Source: Phenylobacterium zucineum HLK1 (GTDB lineage Bacteria > Pseudomonadota > Alphaproteobacteria > Caulobacterales > Caulobacteraceae). From it: a DNA stretch of 64,000 nucleotides. Within the stretch, counting starts at the first letter, position 1; every line of letters starts with the position of its first letter. Below the pieces are notes generated by a model that saw nothing but the letters and a program-made list of their open reading frames with translations, searched no databases and was not told the origin of the DNA. The DNA lies in contig NC_011144.1 in NCBI RefSeq assembly GCF_000017265.1, forward strand, positions 1,590,001 through 1,654,000, given 5' to 3'. Made by a program: the position numbers and the translations under genes. Of this stretch, positions 20,682 through 28,110 are shown in pieces.

Positions 20682-21542
20682 TTAAGCCGCTCTGCGCTCG
20701 GCCTCGGCTGGACTGATGTAGCCCAGGGCTGAGTGCAGGCGGCGGGGATTGTAGAAGCCCTCGATGTACTGGAACAGGTCTCGTCGGGCCTGGTCGCGGG
20801 TGGCGTAGACCCGGTGGTGGACGCGCTCGGTCTTGAGGGTGTGGAAGAAGCTCTCCATCGGGGCGTTGTCCCAACAATCGCCCTTGCGGCTCATTGAAGG
20901 CGTGATGCCGGCGCGGGCCAGGGCCGAGCGGTAGGCCTCGGCGGCGTACTGGATACCGCGGTCGGAGTGGTGGATCAGGCCGGGCGCCGGCCGCTGGCGC
21001 TCGATGGCCATCTGCAGCGCGTCGAGGGCGATCTCGACGTGCAGCGAAGGCCGCATGCACCAGCCGACGATCTTGCGGGTGAAGAGGTCGAGCACGGTAG
21101 CGAGGTACAGCCAGCCCTCGCCGGTGGGGATGTAGGTGAGGTCGGCGAGCCAGACCTGGTTCGGCGCCTGGGTGGTGAAGTTGCGGCCGAGCCGGTTGGG
21201 CGCAATCGGATAGCCATGGCGACTGTCGGTCGTCCGCGTGCGCCGCGGCAGAGCCGCCAGGCCCCGGATGCCGGCCCGGCGCATCAGCCGCTCGATGCGG
21301 CTGCGCCCGACGCGGCGGCCGTGGCCGCGGAGCACGGCATGCACCCGAGGCGAGCCATAGGTCCCGCTGCTGTCGGCGTGGATCCGGCGGATGTCGTCCA
21401 GCAATGCGCGGTTGGCGACCGCGCGCCGGCTCTCTGGCCTGGAGCGCCAGGCGTAGTAACCGCTGGCCGACAGACCCAGGACCGCGCACATCACCCGAAC
21501 CGGCCAGACGCTGCGATGCTCATCGACGAACCCGAACTTCAT
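20682..21542 (-). CDS. IS3-family transposase OrfB (DDE integrase domain)
   Basis: This 286-aa protein has a helix-turn-helix_21-like N-terminus ('RRIHADSSGTYGSPRVHAVLR') and an rve integrase core. The DDE triad is visible as D in 'WLADLTYIPTG', D in 'IHHSDRGIQY' and E in 'DNAPMESFFHTLKTE'. The ATG overlaps the orfA stop (ATGA) and lies in the -1 frame relative to orfA, as usual for IS3 elements. No disabling change was seen. Confidence 0.93.
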   Translation of the reverse strand: MKFGFVDEHRSVWPVRVMCAVLGLSASGYYAWRSRPESRRAVANRALLDDIRRIHADSSGTYGSPRVHAVLRGHGRRVGRSRIERLMRRAGIRGLAALPRRTRTTDSRHGYPIAPNRLGRNFTTQAPNQVWLADLTYIPTGEGWLYLATVLDLFTRKIVGWCMRPSLHVEIALDALQMAIERQRPAPGLIHHSDRGIQYAAEAYRSALARAGITPSMSRKGDCWDNAPMESFFHTLKTERVHHRVYATRDQARRDLFQYIEGFYNPRRLHSALGYISPAEAERRAA

Positions 21543-21853
21543 CGGGAGGCCGATCCGAAGATGAGCGCGGCTTTTTTTAGGATGTCGCGCTCCATCCGCA
21601 GCCGCTCGTTCTCGCGCCGAAGCCGGGCGTTCTCCGAGGCCAGGTCAGACGGCGACGGGGCCGGCGCTTGCGTGGTGGAGCGCCTCGCCGCCCCCGTCGC
21701 CTGCGCCCCGAACTGCATCATCCATCGTCGAAGCACCGTCTCGTGCAGACCCAGCTCCCGGGCCACCGCGCCCACCGACAGGCCGCTCACAGCCACCCGG
21801 TCGACCGCCTCGCGCTTGAACGTCTCCGGAAACACCCGGCGCGCACCACTCAT
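21539..21853 (-). CDS. IS3-family transposase OrfA (helix-turn-helix)
   Basis: This 104-aa protein has a Tnp_1/IS3 helix-turn-helix ('FPETFKREAVDRVAVSGLSV' onward) and a C-terminal leucine-zipper-like coiled coil ('SENARLRRENERLRMERDILKK'). A run of seven A (minus strand; T at 21572-21578) falls at the ILKKA codons. A -1 slip there reads into orfB with no stop, so an OrfAB fusion transposase is expected in addition to OrfA. Confidence 0.92.
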   Translation of the reverse strand: MSGARRVFPETFKREAVDRVAVSGLSVGAVARELGLHETVLRRWMMQFGAQATGAARRSTTQAPAPSPSDLASENARLRRENERLRMERDILKKAALIFGSASR

Positions 21854-21885
21854 CTGACACTCCTCTCCAGCTCCTCAGAGCTAGC

Positions 21886-22803
21886 ATGGGTGTCCACCAA
21901 ACCGGGGGAGGATCAAAGATCCTCAGCGAGGGCACGCGGGGCAACCCGCGGCAGATCAAGAGATTCCTGAACTCCCTGATGCTGCGCCACGCTATCGCGG
22001 AGGAACGCGGCTTCGGCGGCGACGTCCAGCGTCCCGTGCTCGCCAAGATCATGCTGGCGGAACGCTTCTACCCGGACTTCTACGAGCAGATCGCCCGGCT
22101 GGCGGCCGCCGATCCCGACGGCAAGGTCGAAGCGCTCGGCCGGTTCGAGGAACACGTCCGGGCCCCCGCGCTCCCGGACGATGACGACGAGGATCCGAGG
22201 CCGGCCGGGAAAGCGGCGAAGAAGCCCGCGGCCGCCAAACCCCCTGCACTGCCGTCCGAGGCCGAGGAATGGGCTAAGAACGACTGGATCAAGGGATGGG
22301 CGGCGATCGACCCCCTCCTGAAGGACGTCGATCTGCGGCCCTATGTGTTCGTCACCCGGGACAAGCGTGGCGCACTCGGCGGACTCGTCGCCGCGAGCCA
22401 TCTGGAGGGTTTGGTCGAGCGCCTGATGGGACCGCGGATGCTGGCCCGGGGCGCCGCCGCCGAAGTCGCCAAACTGACCGGTCCGGAACCGGAGGAGGTC
22501 TTCGACGCGATCCGGAGCCGCATCCTGCAGGAGGACAACTTCACCAAGCTGCCGGACGGCGTCCAAGGTCTGGTGGTCGTGGTCGAAGCTCATCCCGGCC
22601 TCCAGAGGCGACTGCTCGAGTTCCTGCGTGAGCTCCCGGTCGCCAAGCTCGGCGCCTGGGCGGTGTCGAGCTGGGGAACCGCCTTCACCGACGCGACCGC
22701 CAGGGGCGAATTCGCTCAGATCGCCGCCGGCTGGGCGGAGCAGTCCGAGAACGCCGTCCTCCAGGCCGCATCCAAGGGCGTTGCGAAGCTGAAGAGGACC
22801 TGA
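21886..22803 (+). pseudogene. qatA: qatA, 3' part: C-terminal half of the KAP ATPase
   Basis: From ILSEGTRGNPRQIKRFLN (21919) to the TGA at 22801-22803 this is the C-terminal part of the interrupted KAP ATPase. 'GNPRQIKRFLN' is the conserved KAP sensor region. An in-frame ATG inside the IS right end (21886) would add MGVHQTGGGSK from IS sequence, giving a 305-aa protein, but no clear ribosome binding site precedes it. Before the insertion the whole gene would have encoded about 653 aa. It is followed four bases later by qatB. Confidence 0.85.
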
Positions 22804-22807
22804 GGGC

Positions 22808-23674
22808 ATGGGGACGTCGAAGGGCTATGGCGGGGCCGGTTCGGGGCTCGTCCCCTCCTGGGTCGACGACCCGTCTCCCGGCGTCGCGCCCGGACCCGCG
22901 CCGACGCCGCCGCCAGGCGGCGGAGCGCCCCAGCCGGGTCCCGGCCAAGCGCCGCCGCCACCGTCTCGGACGCCGCCGCGACCGGACACCTCCGGTGCGG
23001 GCTCCTTCCAGGGTGCTCGCGGCGCCTTCTCCCGTTTTGCCAAGACTGGCAGCCGCAGCGCGCTCGGCAGCGCGATGTCGAGCTATGTGCGCAGCGGGAC
23101 CGGCGGCGCCCGTCGAGCCGCCCGCCGCATGGGGGCATCGCGAGCAGCGGGTGCGCGCCTCCTCGGAGTCGTCCGCGACGTCCAGCGCCTGGGTGCCGCC
23201 GAGACGCTGCGGCAGCTCAACCTGCCCGGCCTGGCCGGTCGCCCTGCCGCCGAAGTCTTCCTCGCCATCCTCGAGTTCATCTGCCCGCCGGGCGGCGCCG
23301 TGGACGAGGCCATCGCGCGTCAGGCCATGCTCGAGACGATCGGTGATCTGGCCGAGGCCGGCGTCGGCGACTTCGATGCGATGACGCCCGATCAGATGCA
23401 GGAGTTCTTCCTCGACTTCGTCGCACGCTCGATCGAAGGCCGCGTCATGGCCGATCTCGGCGCCCGGGGGGTGACGCTGCCGGCGGATGTCGCCACCGTC
23501 GAGGCGGCGCAGCAGCAGCTCCACGACTTCGTCACCGGCTGCACCCAGAGCGAACTCTCCGGTCGCCTGGAAGGGGTGGAACGGCTCGGCGACCGCGACG
23601 TCGAGCGCGTCGTCAACGAGATCTACGAAGCCGCCTTCGAGCTCGTGGCAGCCGCCGGGGAGGCCGCGCAATGA
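22808..23674 (+). CDS. qatB: QatB-like protein of a QatABCD defence system
   Basis: This 288-aa protein has no recognised enzymatic motif. The first ~70 residues are Pro/Gly-rich and probably disordered; the rest is helical ('LNLPGLAGRPAAEVFLAILEFICPPGG...', then 'DQMQEFFLDFVARSIEGRV'). I assign it as QatB from its position between a KAP ATPase and a QueC-like gene, its length, and this low-complexity N-terminus plus helical C-terminus, which fits my memory of the family. It starts 4 bp after qatA, and its stop overlaps the qatC start (ATGA), so it is translationally coupled. Confidence 0.75.
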   Translation: MGTSKGYGGAGSGLVPSWVDDPSPGVAPGPAPTPPPGGGAPQPGPGQAPPPPSRTPPRPDTSGAGSFQGARGAFSRFAKTGSRSALGSAMSSYVRSGTGGARRAARRMGASRAAGARLLGVVRDVQRLGAAETLRQLNLPGLAGRPAAEVFLAILEFICPPGGAVDEAIARQAMLETIGDLAEAGVGDFDAMTPDQMQEFFLDFVARSIEGRVMADLGARGVTLPADVATVEAAQQQLHDFVTGCTQSELSGRLEGVERLGDRDVERVVNEIYEAAFELVAAAGEAAQ

Positions 23675-25041
23675 ATCATCACAGCCTCGTCTGCCGGCTC
23701 GGCCCGGGCGATACCGCCACCGTCAAACCCTCACGATCCGACAGCAAGCTCACGGAGGTCTCGTTCGTCGATGGCGATCAGCGCCTCGGATACGGCCTCG
23801 GCCAGGCGCTCGATCAACTGCGCGAGCTCGGCCTCCGCCCCTCCGAACGCACGATCGATCTCGCTCTCCTCGCCGCGGCCCTGACCGCGGCCGACACCCG
23901 GATCTCGCGCTCGACCGAGTCGCAGAACGCCTGGACGCGCGAGATCGACCTCTGCTTGCCCGTTGCGGAGCCGAAGCTGTGGGAGGGCCTGGCGCCCCTG
24001 ATCGTCACGACGCTCAACTTCCTCACCGGGGATCGCTGGGGCGTGCGGTTCCGCGCGCGGCCCAAGGGGATCGCCGCCCTCGCGCCGGCCCCGACCAAGC
24101 TCCGGACCGCGACCGCCGACTCCGTCTGCCTCTTCTCGGGCGGCCTCGACAGCTTCATCGGCGCGATCGACCTGCTCGCGGACGGTAAGGCCCCGATGCT
24201 CGTCAGCCATTACTGGGATGGGATCACCAGCACCCACCAGACCTATTGCGCCGACGTCATCGCCAAGCGGTTCCCCAAGCAGCGCTTCCATCACCTGCGC
24301 GCCCGCGTCGGCTTCCCGAACGACCTCGTCGACGGATCGGCGGGCGAGAACACCTTGCGGGGTCGCTCGTTCCTGTTCTTCGCGCTCGCTGCCATGGCGG
24401 CTGACGCACTCGGCGTGGGACTCATCCACGTCCCGGAGAATGGGTTGATCTCGCTGAACGTCCCCCTCGATCCGACGCGGCTCGGCGCCCTCAGCACCCG
24501 CACCACCCACCCCTTCTACATGGCGCGCTTCGACGAGATCCTGGATGGTCTCGGCTTGCCGATCCGGCTTGAGAATCGCTACCGCTTCCAGACGAAGGGC
24601 GTGATGGCGAAGAACTGCGCCGACGCGGCGCTGCTCAATAAGGAAGCGCGGCACACGATGTCGTGCTCTTCGCCCGCCAAGGCGCGTTGGGCCAAGGATG
24701 AGGACGCCCGCCAGCCCAAACATTGCGGCCACTGTGTGCCCTGCCTGATCCGCCGGGCCGCGATGGTCGAAGGGCTCGGCGCCGACCACACGCCCTACCA
24801 GATCCCGGATCTGCGGGCGAAGGTCCTCGACAGCGCCAAGGCCGAGGGCGCCCATGTGCGCGGCTTCCAGATCGCCCTGTCGCGGCTCGCCAAGAAGCCT
24901 GCCCGAGCGAAGCTGGACATTCATCGACCCGGCCCCCTGACGGACCACCCGGGCGATCTCGCCGCCTACGAGAAGGTCTATGTCGACGGGCTGCAGGAGG
25001 TCGGACGCCTGCTGAAGGGTGTGCGGGCCCGGCCGCGATGA
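23671..25041 (+). CDS. qatC: QatC-like protein (QueC-family ATP-pyrophosphatase)
   Basis: This 456-aa protein contains the PP-loop 'LFSGGLDSFIGAIDLL' at ~154-169 and a C-terminal zinc-binding set: a Cys in 'TMSCSSP' plus CxxCxxC (C352, C355, C358 in HCGHCVPC), as in QueC (7-cyano-7-deazaguanine synthase). It is much longer than housekeeping QueC (~230 aa) because of an N-terminal extension of ~145 residues. No other queuosine genes are nearby, so a role in the defence system, not tRNA modification, is inferred. Whether it modifies a nucleobase or a protein is unknown from sequence. Start and stop both overlap neighbouring genes. Confidence 0.88.
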   Translation: MNHHSLVCRLGPGDTATVKPSRSDSKLTEVSFVDGDQRLGYGLGQALDQLRELGLRPSERTIDLALLAAALTAADTRISRSTESQNAWTREIDLCLPVAEPKLWEGLAPLIVTTLNFLTGDRWGVRFRARPKGIAALAPAPTKLRTATADSVCLFSGGLDSFIGAIDLLADGKAPMLVSHYWDGITSTHQTYCADVIAKRFPKQRFHHLRARVGFPNDLVDGSAGENTLRGRSFLFFALAAMAADALGVGLIHVPENGLISLNVPLDPTRLGALSTRTTHPFYMARFDEILDGLGLPIRLENRYRFQTKGVMAKNCADAALLNKEARHTMSCSSPAKARWAKDEDARQPKHCGHCVPCLIRRAAMVEGLGADHTPYQIPDLRAKVLDSAKAEGAHVRGFQIALSRLAKKPARAKLDIHRPGPLTDHPGDLAAYEKVYVDGLQEVGRLLKGVRARPR

Positions 25042-25808
25042 CGCTCCCGCAATCGGCGCGCCCGCGCCTGGTCGACTTCCACTGTCATCTCGACCTCTAC
25101 CCGGACCATGCCGCGCTCATCCGTGAATGTGACCGCGAACGCGTGGCCACGCTCGCGGTGACCACGACGCCGAAGGCGTGGCCGCGGAATCGCGATCTGG
25201 CCGAGGCTTCGACCCATGTGCGGGTCGCGCTCGGCCTGCATCCGCAGCTGGTCGCCGAACGCGAGGCCGAGCTGCCGTTGTTCGAACGCTACCTGTCCGA
25301 AGCGCGCTATGTCGGCGAGGTCGGGCTCGATGCCGGTCCCCGCTTCTATCGCAGCTTCGAGGCCCAGGAGCGCGTGTTCACGCGCGTGCTCGCCGCCTGC
25401 GCCGAACAGGGCAACAAGATCCTGACGCTCCACAGCGTCCGGGCCGTGGGCAAGGTGCTCGGTCATCTCGACCGCGCCCTGCCGCCGGATCGTGGGCGCG
25501 TCATCCTCCACTGGTTCACCGGGACCGCGGCAGAGGCCCGCAGAGCCTCCGAGCGCGGCTGCTACTTCTCGATCAACTCGGAGATGCTGCGCTCGCCCAA
25601 GCACCGCCAGCTCGTCGCCGGTCTTCCAGCGGATCGGCTGCTCACCGAGACCGATGGTCCCTTCGTCGAGGCCGCCGGACGACCCGTCCGGCCCTCCGCG
25701 GTCGCGCAGACCGTCGCCGACCTCGCGACGCTCAGGGGTGAGACCGCCGACGTTATGGCTCAACGAATCGTGGCCAATCTCCGCGCCCTCGTGACGGCCG
25801 TGGACTGA
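25038..25808 (+). CDS. qatD: QatD-like TatD-family metal-dependent hydrolase
   Basis: The ATG at 25038 overlaps the qatC stop (ATGA), giving 256 aa. The TatD amidohydrolase metal ligands are all present: HxH in 'VDFHCHLDLYPD', Glu in 'VGEVGLDAG', His in 'ILTLHSVRA', His in 'ILHWFTGT', and Asp in 'LLTETDGPF'. TatD proteins are 3'-5' DNA exonucleases; in QatABCD the fourth component is of this family. With qatB and qatC it forms a tightly coupled block whose ATPase partner is disrupted. Confidence 0.9.
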   Translation: MTLPQSARPRLVDFHCHLDLYPDHAALIRECDRERVATLAVTTTPKAWPRNRDLAEASTHVRVALGLHPQLVAEREAELPLFERYLSEARYVGEVGLDAGPRFYRSFEAQERVFTRVLAACAEQGNKILTLHSVRAVGKVLGHLDRALPPDRGRVILHWFTGTAAEARRASERGCYFSINSEMLRSPKHRQLVAGLPADRLLTETDGPFVEAAGRPVRPSAVAQTVADLATLRGETADVMAQRIVANLRALVTAVD

Positions 25809-25874
25809 GGGAGAGACATCATCGCCGCGATCCGATCCGTCGATCTGAGGTTAGTCGAGGAGCTGGTCGAGTTC

Positions 25875-26717
25875 GTGCGCGGCCGCGGCTATGTGCTCGA
25901 CTTCTCCGATCCGGGTTTCAGCGACTTCTTCGCCGCCGAGCTCGACGTCGACATCGACGATCCGATCTACGCCGAGAACGGCGGCTCCAAAGGCAAGCGT
26001 CTGCGCTGCTTCCTCCAGAAGGTCGATGGCGCGACCGCCGCGCGAACGCTCCAGGCGTTGTGGGAGCATCGCGCCGAGTTCCTCGCCCGCACCAATCAGC
26101 CCGATCCCGTCGTCAACGCCGAGGGTCGCTTCCTCTCCCTCATCGCCCGCCTTATGGACCGGGCCGAAGGTGGTACGGGCGGCCAAGCCCCCGTTCCTGC
26201 CACAGACTGGCGGCTCCAGGCCGAGCTGAAGGACGGGCTGATCGCCATCGCTTCGCTTCCGCCCCAGGAACGCGGCTACGAATTCGAGGCCTTCCTGCGG
26301 CGGTCTTTCGATGCGGCGGGCCTGGCGGCGCGCGAGCCTTTCCGAAATCTCGGGGAGCAGATCGATGGCAGCTTCCTGCTGGGCCACGAGACCTATCTGC
26401 TCGAAGCGAAGTGGACCGCCTCGCCGATCGGCGTCGCCGACCTCCACGGTTTCCACGGCAAGCTGGAGCAGAAGGCGTCCTGGGCGCGCGGCCTCTTCGT
26501 GAGCTACAACGGATTCAGCGAACAGAGGCTGGCCGCCTTCGGGCCAGGCAAGCGCCTGATCTGCATGGACGGCCGTGATCTCTTCGACGCGCTCGACCGC
26601 TCGATCCCACTCGCCGCGGTGCTCGAACGCAAGGTCCGTCGCGCGGCCGAGACCGGCCGCGCCTTTATCCCCGTAAGCGAGCTGTTCGCGTCAGCCCCGA
26701 CCAGGGAGCCCCGGTGA
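25875..26717 (+). CDS. Restriction-endonuclease-like protein (PD-(D/E)XK, Mrr-like) attached to the Qat operon
   Basis: From GTG 25875 the protein is 280 aa. The C-terminal half looks like an Mrr-type nuclease: 'GYEFEAFLRRSF' (E136/E138), then D164 in 'EQIDGSFLL' and E177-x-K179 in 'YLLEAKWTAS', the D..ExK catalytic set. The N-terminal ~70 residues ('GYVLDFSDPGFSDFFAAEL', then 'GGSKGKRLRCFLQ') resemble, from memory, AbiJ N-terminal-type domains found in front of defence effectors. The frame is protein-like upstream to ~25818, where a good GGGAGAG site precedes ATC codons, so the true start may be an unusual ATC or the start codon may be mutated. It lies 66 bp after qatD and overlaps the next gene. 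Confidence 0.75.
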   Translation: MRGRGYVLDFSDPGFSDFFAAELDVDIDDPIYAENGGSKGKRLRCFLQKVDGATAARTLQALWEHRAEFLARTNQPDPVVNAEGRFLSLIARLMDRAEGGTGGQAPVPATDWRLQAELKDGLIAIASLPPQERGYEFEAFLRRSFDAAGLAAREPFRNLGEQIDGSFLLGHETYLLEAKWTASPIGVADLHGFHGKLEQKASWARGLFVSYNGFSEQRLAAFGPGKRLICMDGRDLFDALDRSIPLAAVLERKVRRAAETGRAFIPVSELFASAPTREPR

Positions 26718-27895
26718 CCGGCTCCTCGTCGCCGCTCGAATGGCGCGCGATCTTCGTGCTCCCCAACCTCGCGCTCGCTGGTGCGATCGACGGGGAACTG
26801 GCGGCGCTCGTCCCGGCCAGCGATGCACGACTGCGCCAGCTGACCCGATACCAGCCGATGCTGCGCAGCTTCCTGTGCCGGTTCAGCGACGCCTTCGGCG
26901 AGCGCGTCGCGCCGGCGGTGCTGCTGCTGCGGTCGGACGCGCCCAGCGCCTTCAACGAAATCGGTGCCATCGCGAGCTTCCGAGACGCGATCGCGATCTC
27001 GGCGATCAGCGCCGCCCGCACCCAGGAGCTGCTCCACCCGCGCGGTCATCGCATGCTGTTCGGCGACAGCTTCGCCTTCTATCCCTGGATGGTTGACCGT
27101 CATGACGAGCACCTGATCGGCAGCACGCCGGCGCTGCTCGGCGTCCACGACGTGTCCGCATTCCATGGCCAGTCTGCCCCCGAGCTGTTCCGCACGCCGC
27201 TGGATGCCAGCGACCTCGATGCGACACTGCTCGGCGCCCTGCTGAACCGCTGGCGTCGCCGTCATCTCTCGGCCGATGCCGAGTGGGCGGACATTGCGCT
27301 CATGCGCTCGCTCAACATGGCCTACCACGCCTCGCTCCTCCCGGCCGCCAGCGACACCACCTTCTATGATGTCGGCAGGCTGATCTCGCTCTGGGTCAGC
27401 GCTTTCGAGATCCTCGTCCACCCGGGCGGGAGCGGCATCGCCAATCGCGACCGCGTGCTCGCGCTCCTCGAGCAGACGCCGTGGCAGCGCACCGCTTCGG
27501 CCGACAAAGCGTACGACACCGGCGGCAAGACGAAGGTCCGTCGCACGCTCGCGTCCTGGCTCTACCAGACGCTCAACGACCGCCGGAATGACTTCCTCCA
27601 CGGCAACCCGATCGAGCGGGACGCGCTCGTGCTGCCCGTCTCGGGTCGCAACCTGTTCGAGTACGCCGCGCCCCTGTACCGGTTGGCGTTGACCGCCTTC
27701 CTAGACCTGTCGCCCGATGAACCCCTGCCGGACGCCTCACAGCCGCGGGCGCTCGGCGAGGCGATCGCGCGGCGTATGGCCTTCCTCGATCCCCAAGAAA
27801 CCGTCGAGGATGCCCTGCTGACGGCCATACGTCCGCCCGCCGAGCCGACGAGACATCGCCGTCGGCGGGTCAGCCGCCCCGCGCCAACAGACTAG
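26714..27895 (+). CDS. Uncharacterised HEPN-motif protein, last gene of the defence operon
   Basis: GTG 26714 overlaps the preceding stop (GTGA), so translation is probably coupled; 393 aa. I do not recognise the family as a whole. Near the C-terminus the segment 'LNDRRNDFLHGNPIERD' contains R291-N-D-F-L-H296, which fits the R-N-x3-H (Rx4-6H) active-site motif of HEPN-domain RNases, placed in a helical region as expected. The N-terminal ~190 residues have no recognisable catalytic motif. HEPN proteins act as RNases in toxin-antitoxin, abortive-infection and CRISPR systems. The coupling to the nuclease gene suggests the two act together. The Arg/Pro-rich tail is probably disordered. Confidence 0.7.
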   Translation: MTGSSSPLEWRAIFVLPNLALAGAIDGELAALVPASDARLRQLTRYQPMLRSFLCRFSDAFGERVAPAVLLLRSDAPSAFNEIGAIASFRDAIAISAISAARTQELLHPRGHRMLFGDSFAFYPWMVDRHDEHLIGSTPALLGVHDVSAFHGQSAPELFRTPLDASDLDATLLGALLNRWRRRHLSADAEWADIALMRSLNMAYHASLLPAASDTTFYDVGRLISLWVSAFEILVHPGGSGIANRDRVLALLEQTPWQRTASADKAYDTGGKTKVRRTLASWLYQTLNDRRNDFLHGNPIERDALVLPVSGRNLFEYAAPLYRLALTAFLDLSPDEPLPDASQPRALGEAIARRMAFLDPQETVEDALLTAIRPPAEPTRHRRRRVSRPAPTD

Positions 27896-28110
27896 GTGCC
27901 CAGCGCAGCTCGATTCCCCTGTTAACGGCTGGCCGGCTCGACATTCGTTCGAAATGCTCTCTGCCCATACCTCGACAGGCTCCTGACCGCGTTCCGGCTT
28001 GCGTGAATGTCTGCTGCGAAGACGGACGCCGATGTCTCGTCATGGCGCATCTGCGACCTTCAGGTGGTTCGCCCAGTCTTCTGAAAGGTCGCGCTCGGGT
28101 AATCGAGGCA

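Larger units (their letters stand above)
20654..21915 (-). mobile_element. Complete IS3-family insertion sequence inserted in qatA
   Basis: The element is 1262 bp with imperfect terminal inverted repeats. TGATCCTCCCCCG at the left end and CGGGGGAGGATCA at the right end match perfectly for 13 bp, then diverge, then match again at TGGAC. It is flanked by a 3-bp direct repeat AAG (20651-20653 and 21916-21918), which fits IS3-family target duplication. Two overlapping transposase frames on the minus strand (orfA, orfB) fill it. Removing the IS and one AAG joins 'AHVTK' to 'ILSEG' in frame, so the insertion is precise and looks recent. Confidence 0.95.

Noticed and set aside
23671..25041. QueC of queuosine biosynthesis
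   Set aside because: The PP-loop and zinc cysteines match QueC, but the protein is twice as long and there are no queD/queE/queF genes around; the KAP and TatD neighbours fit Qat instead.
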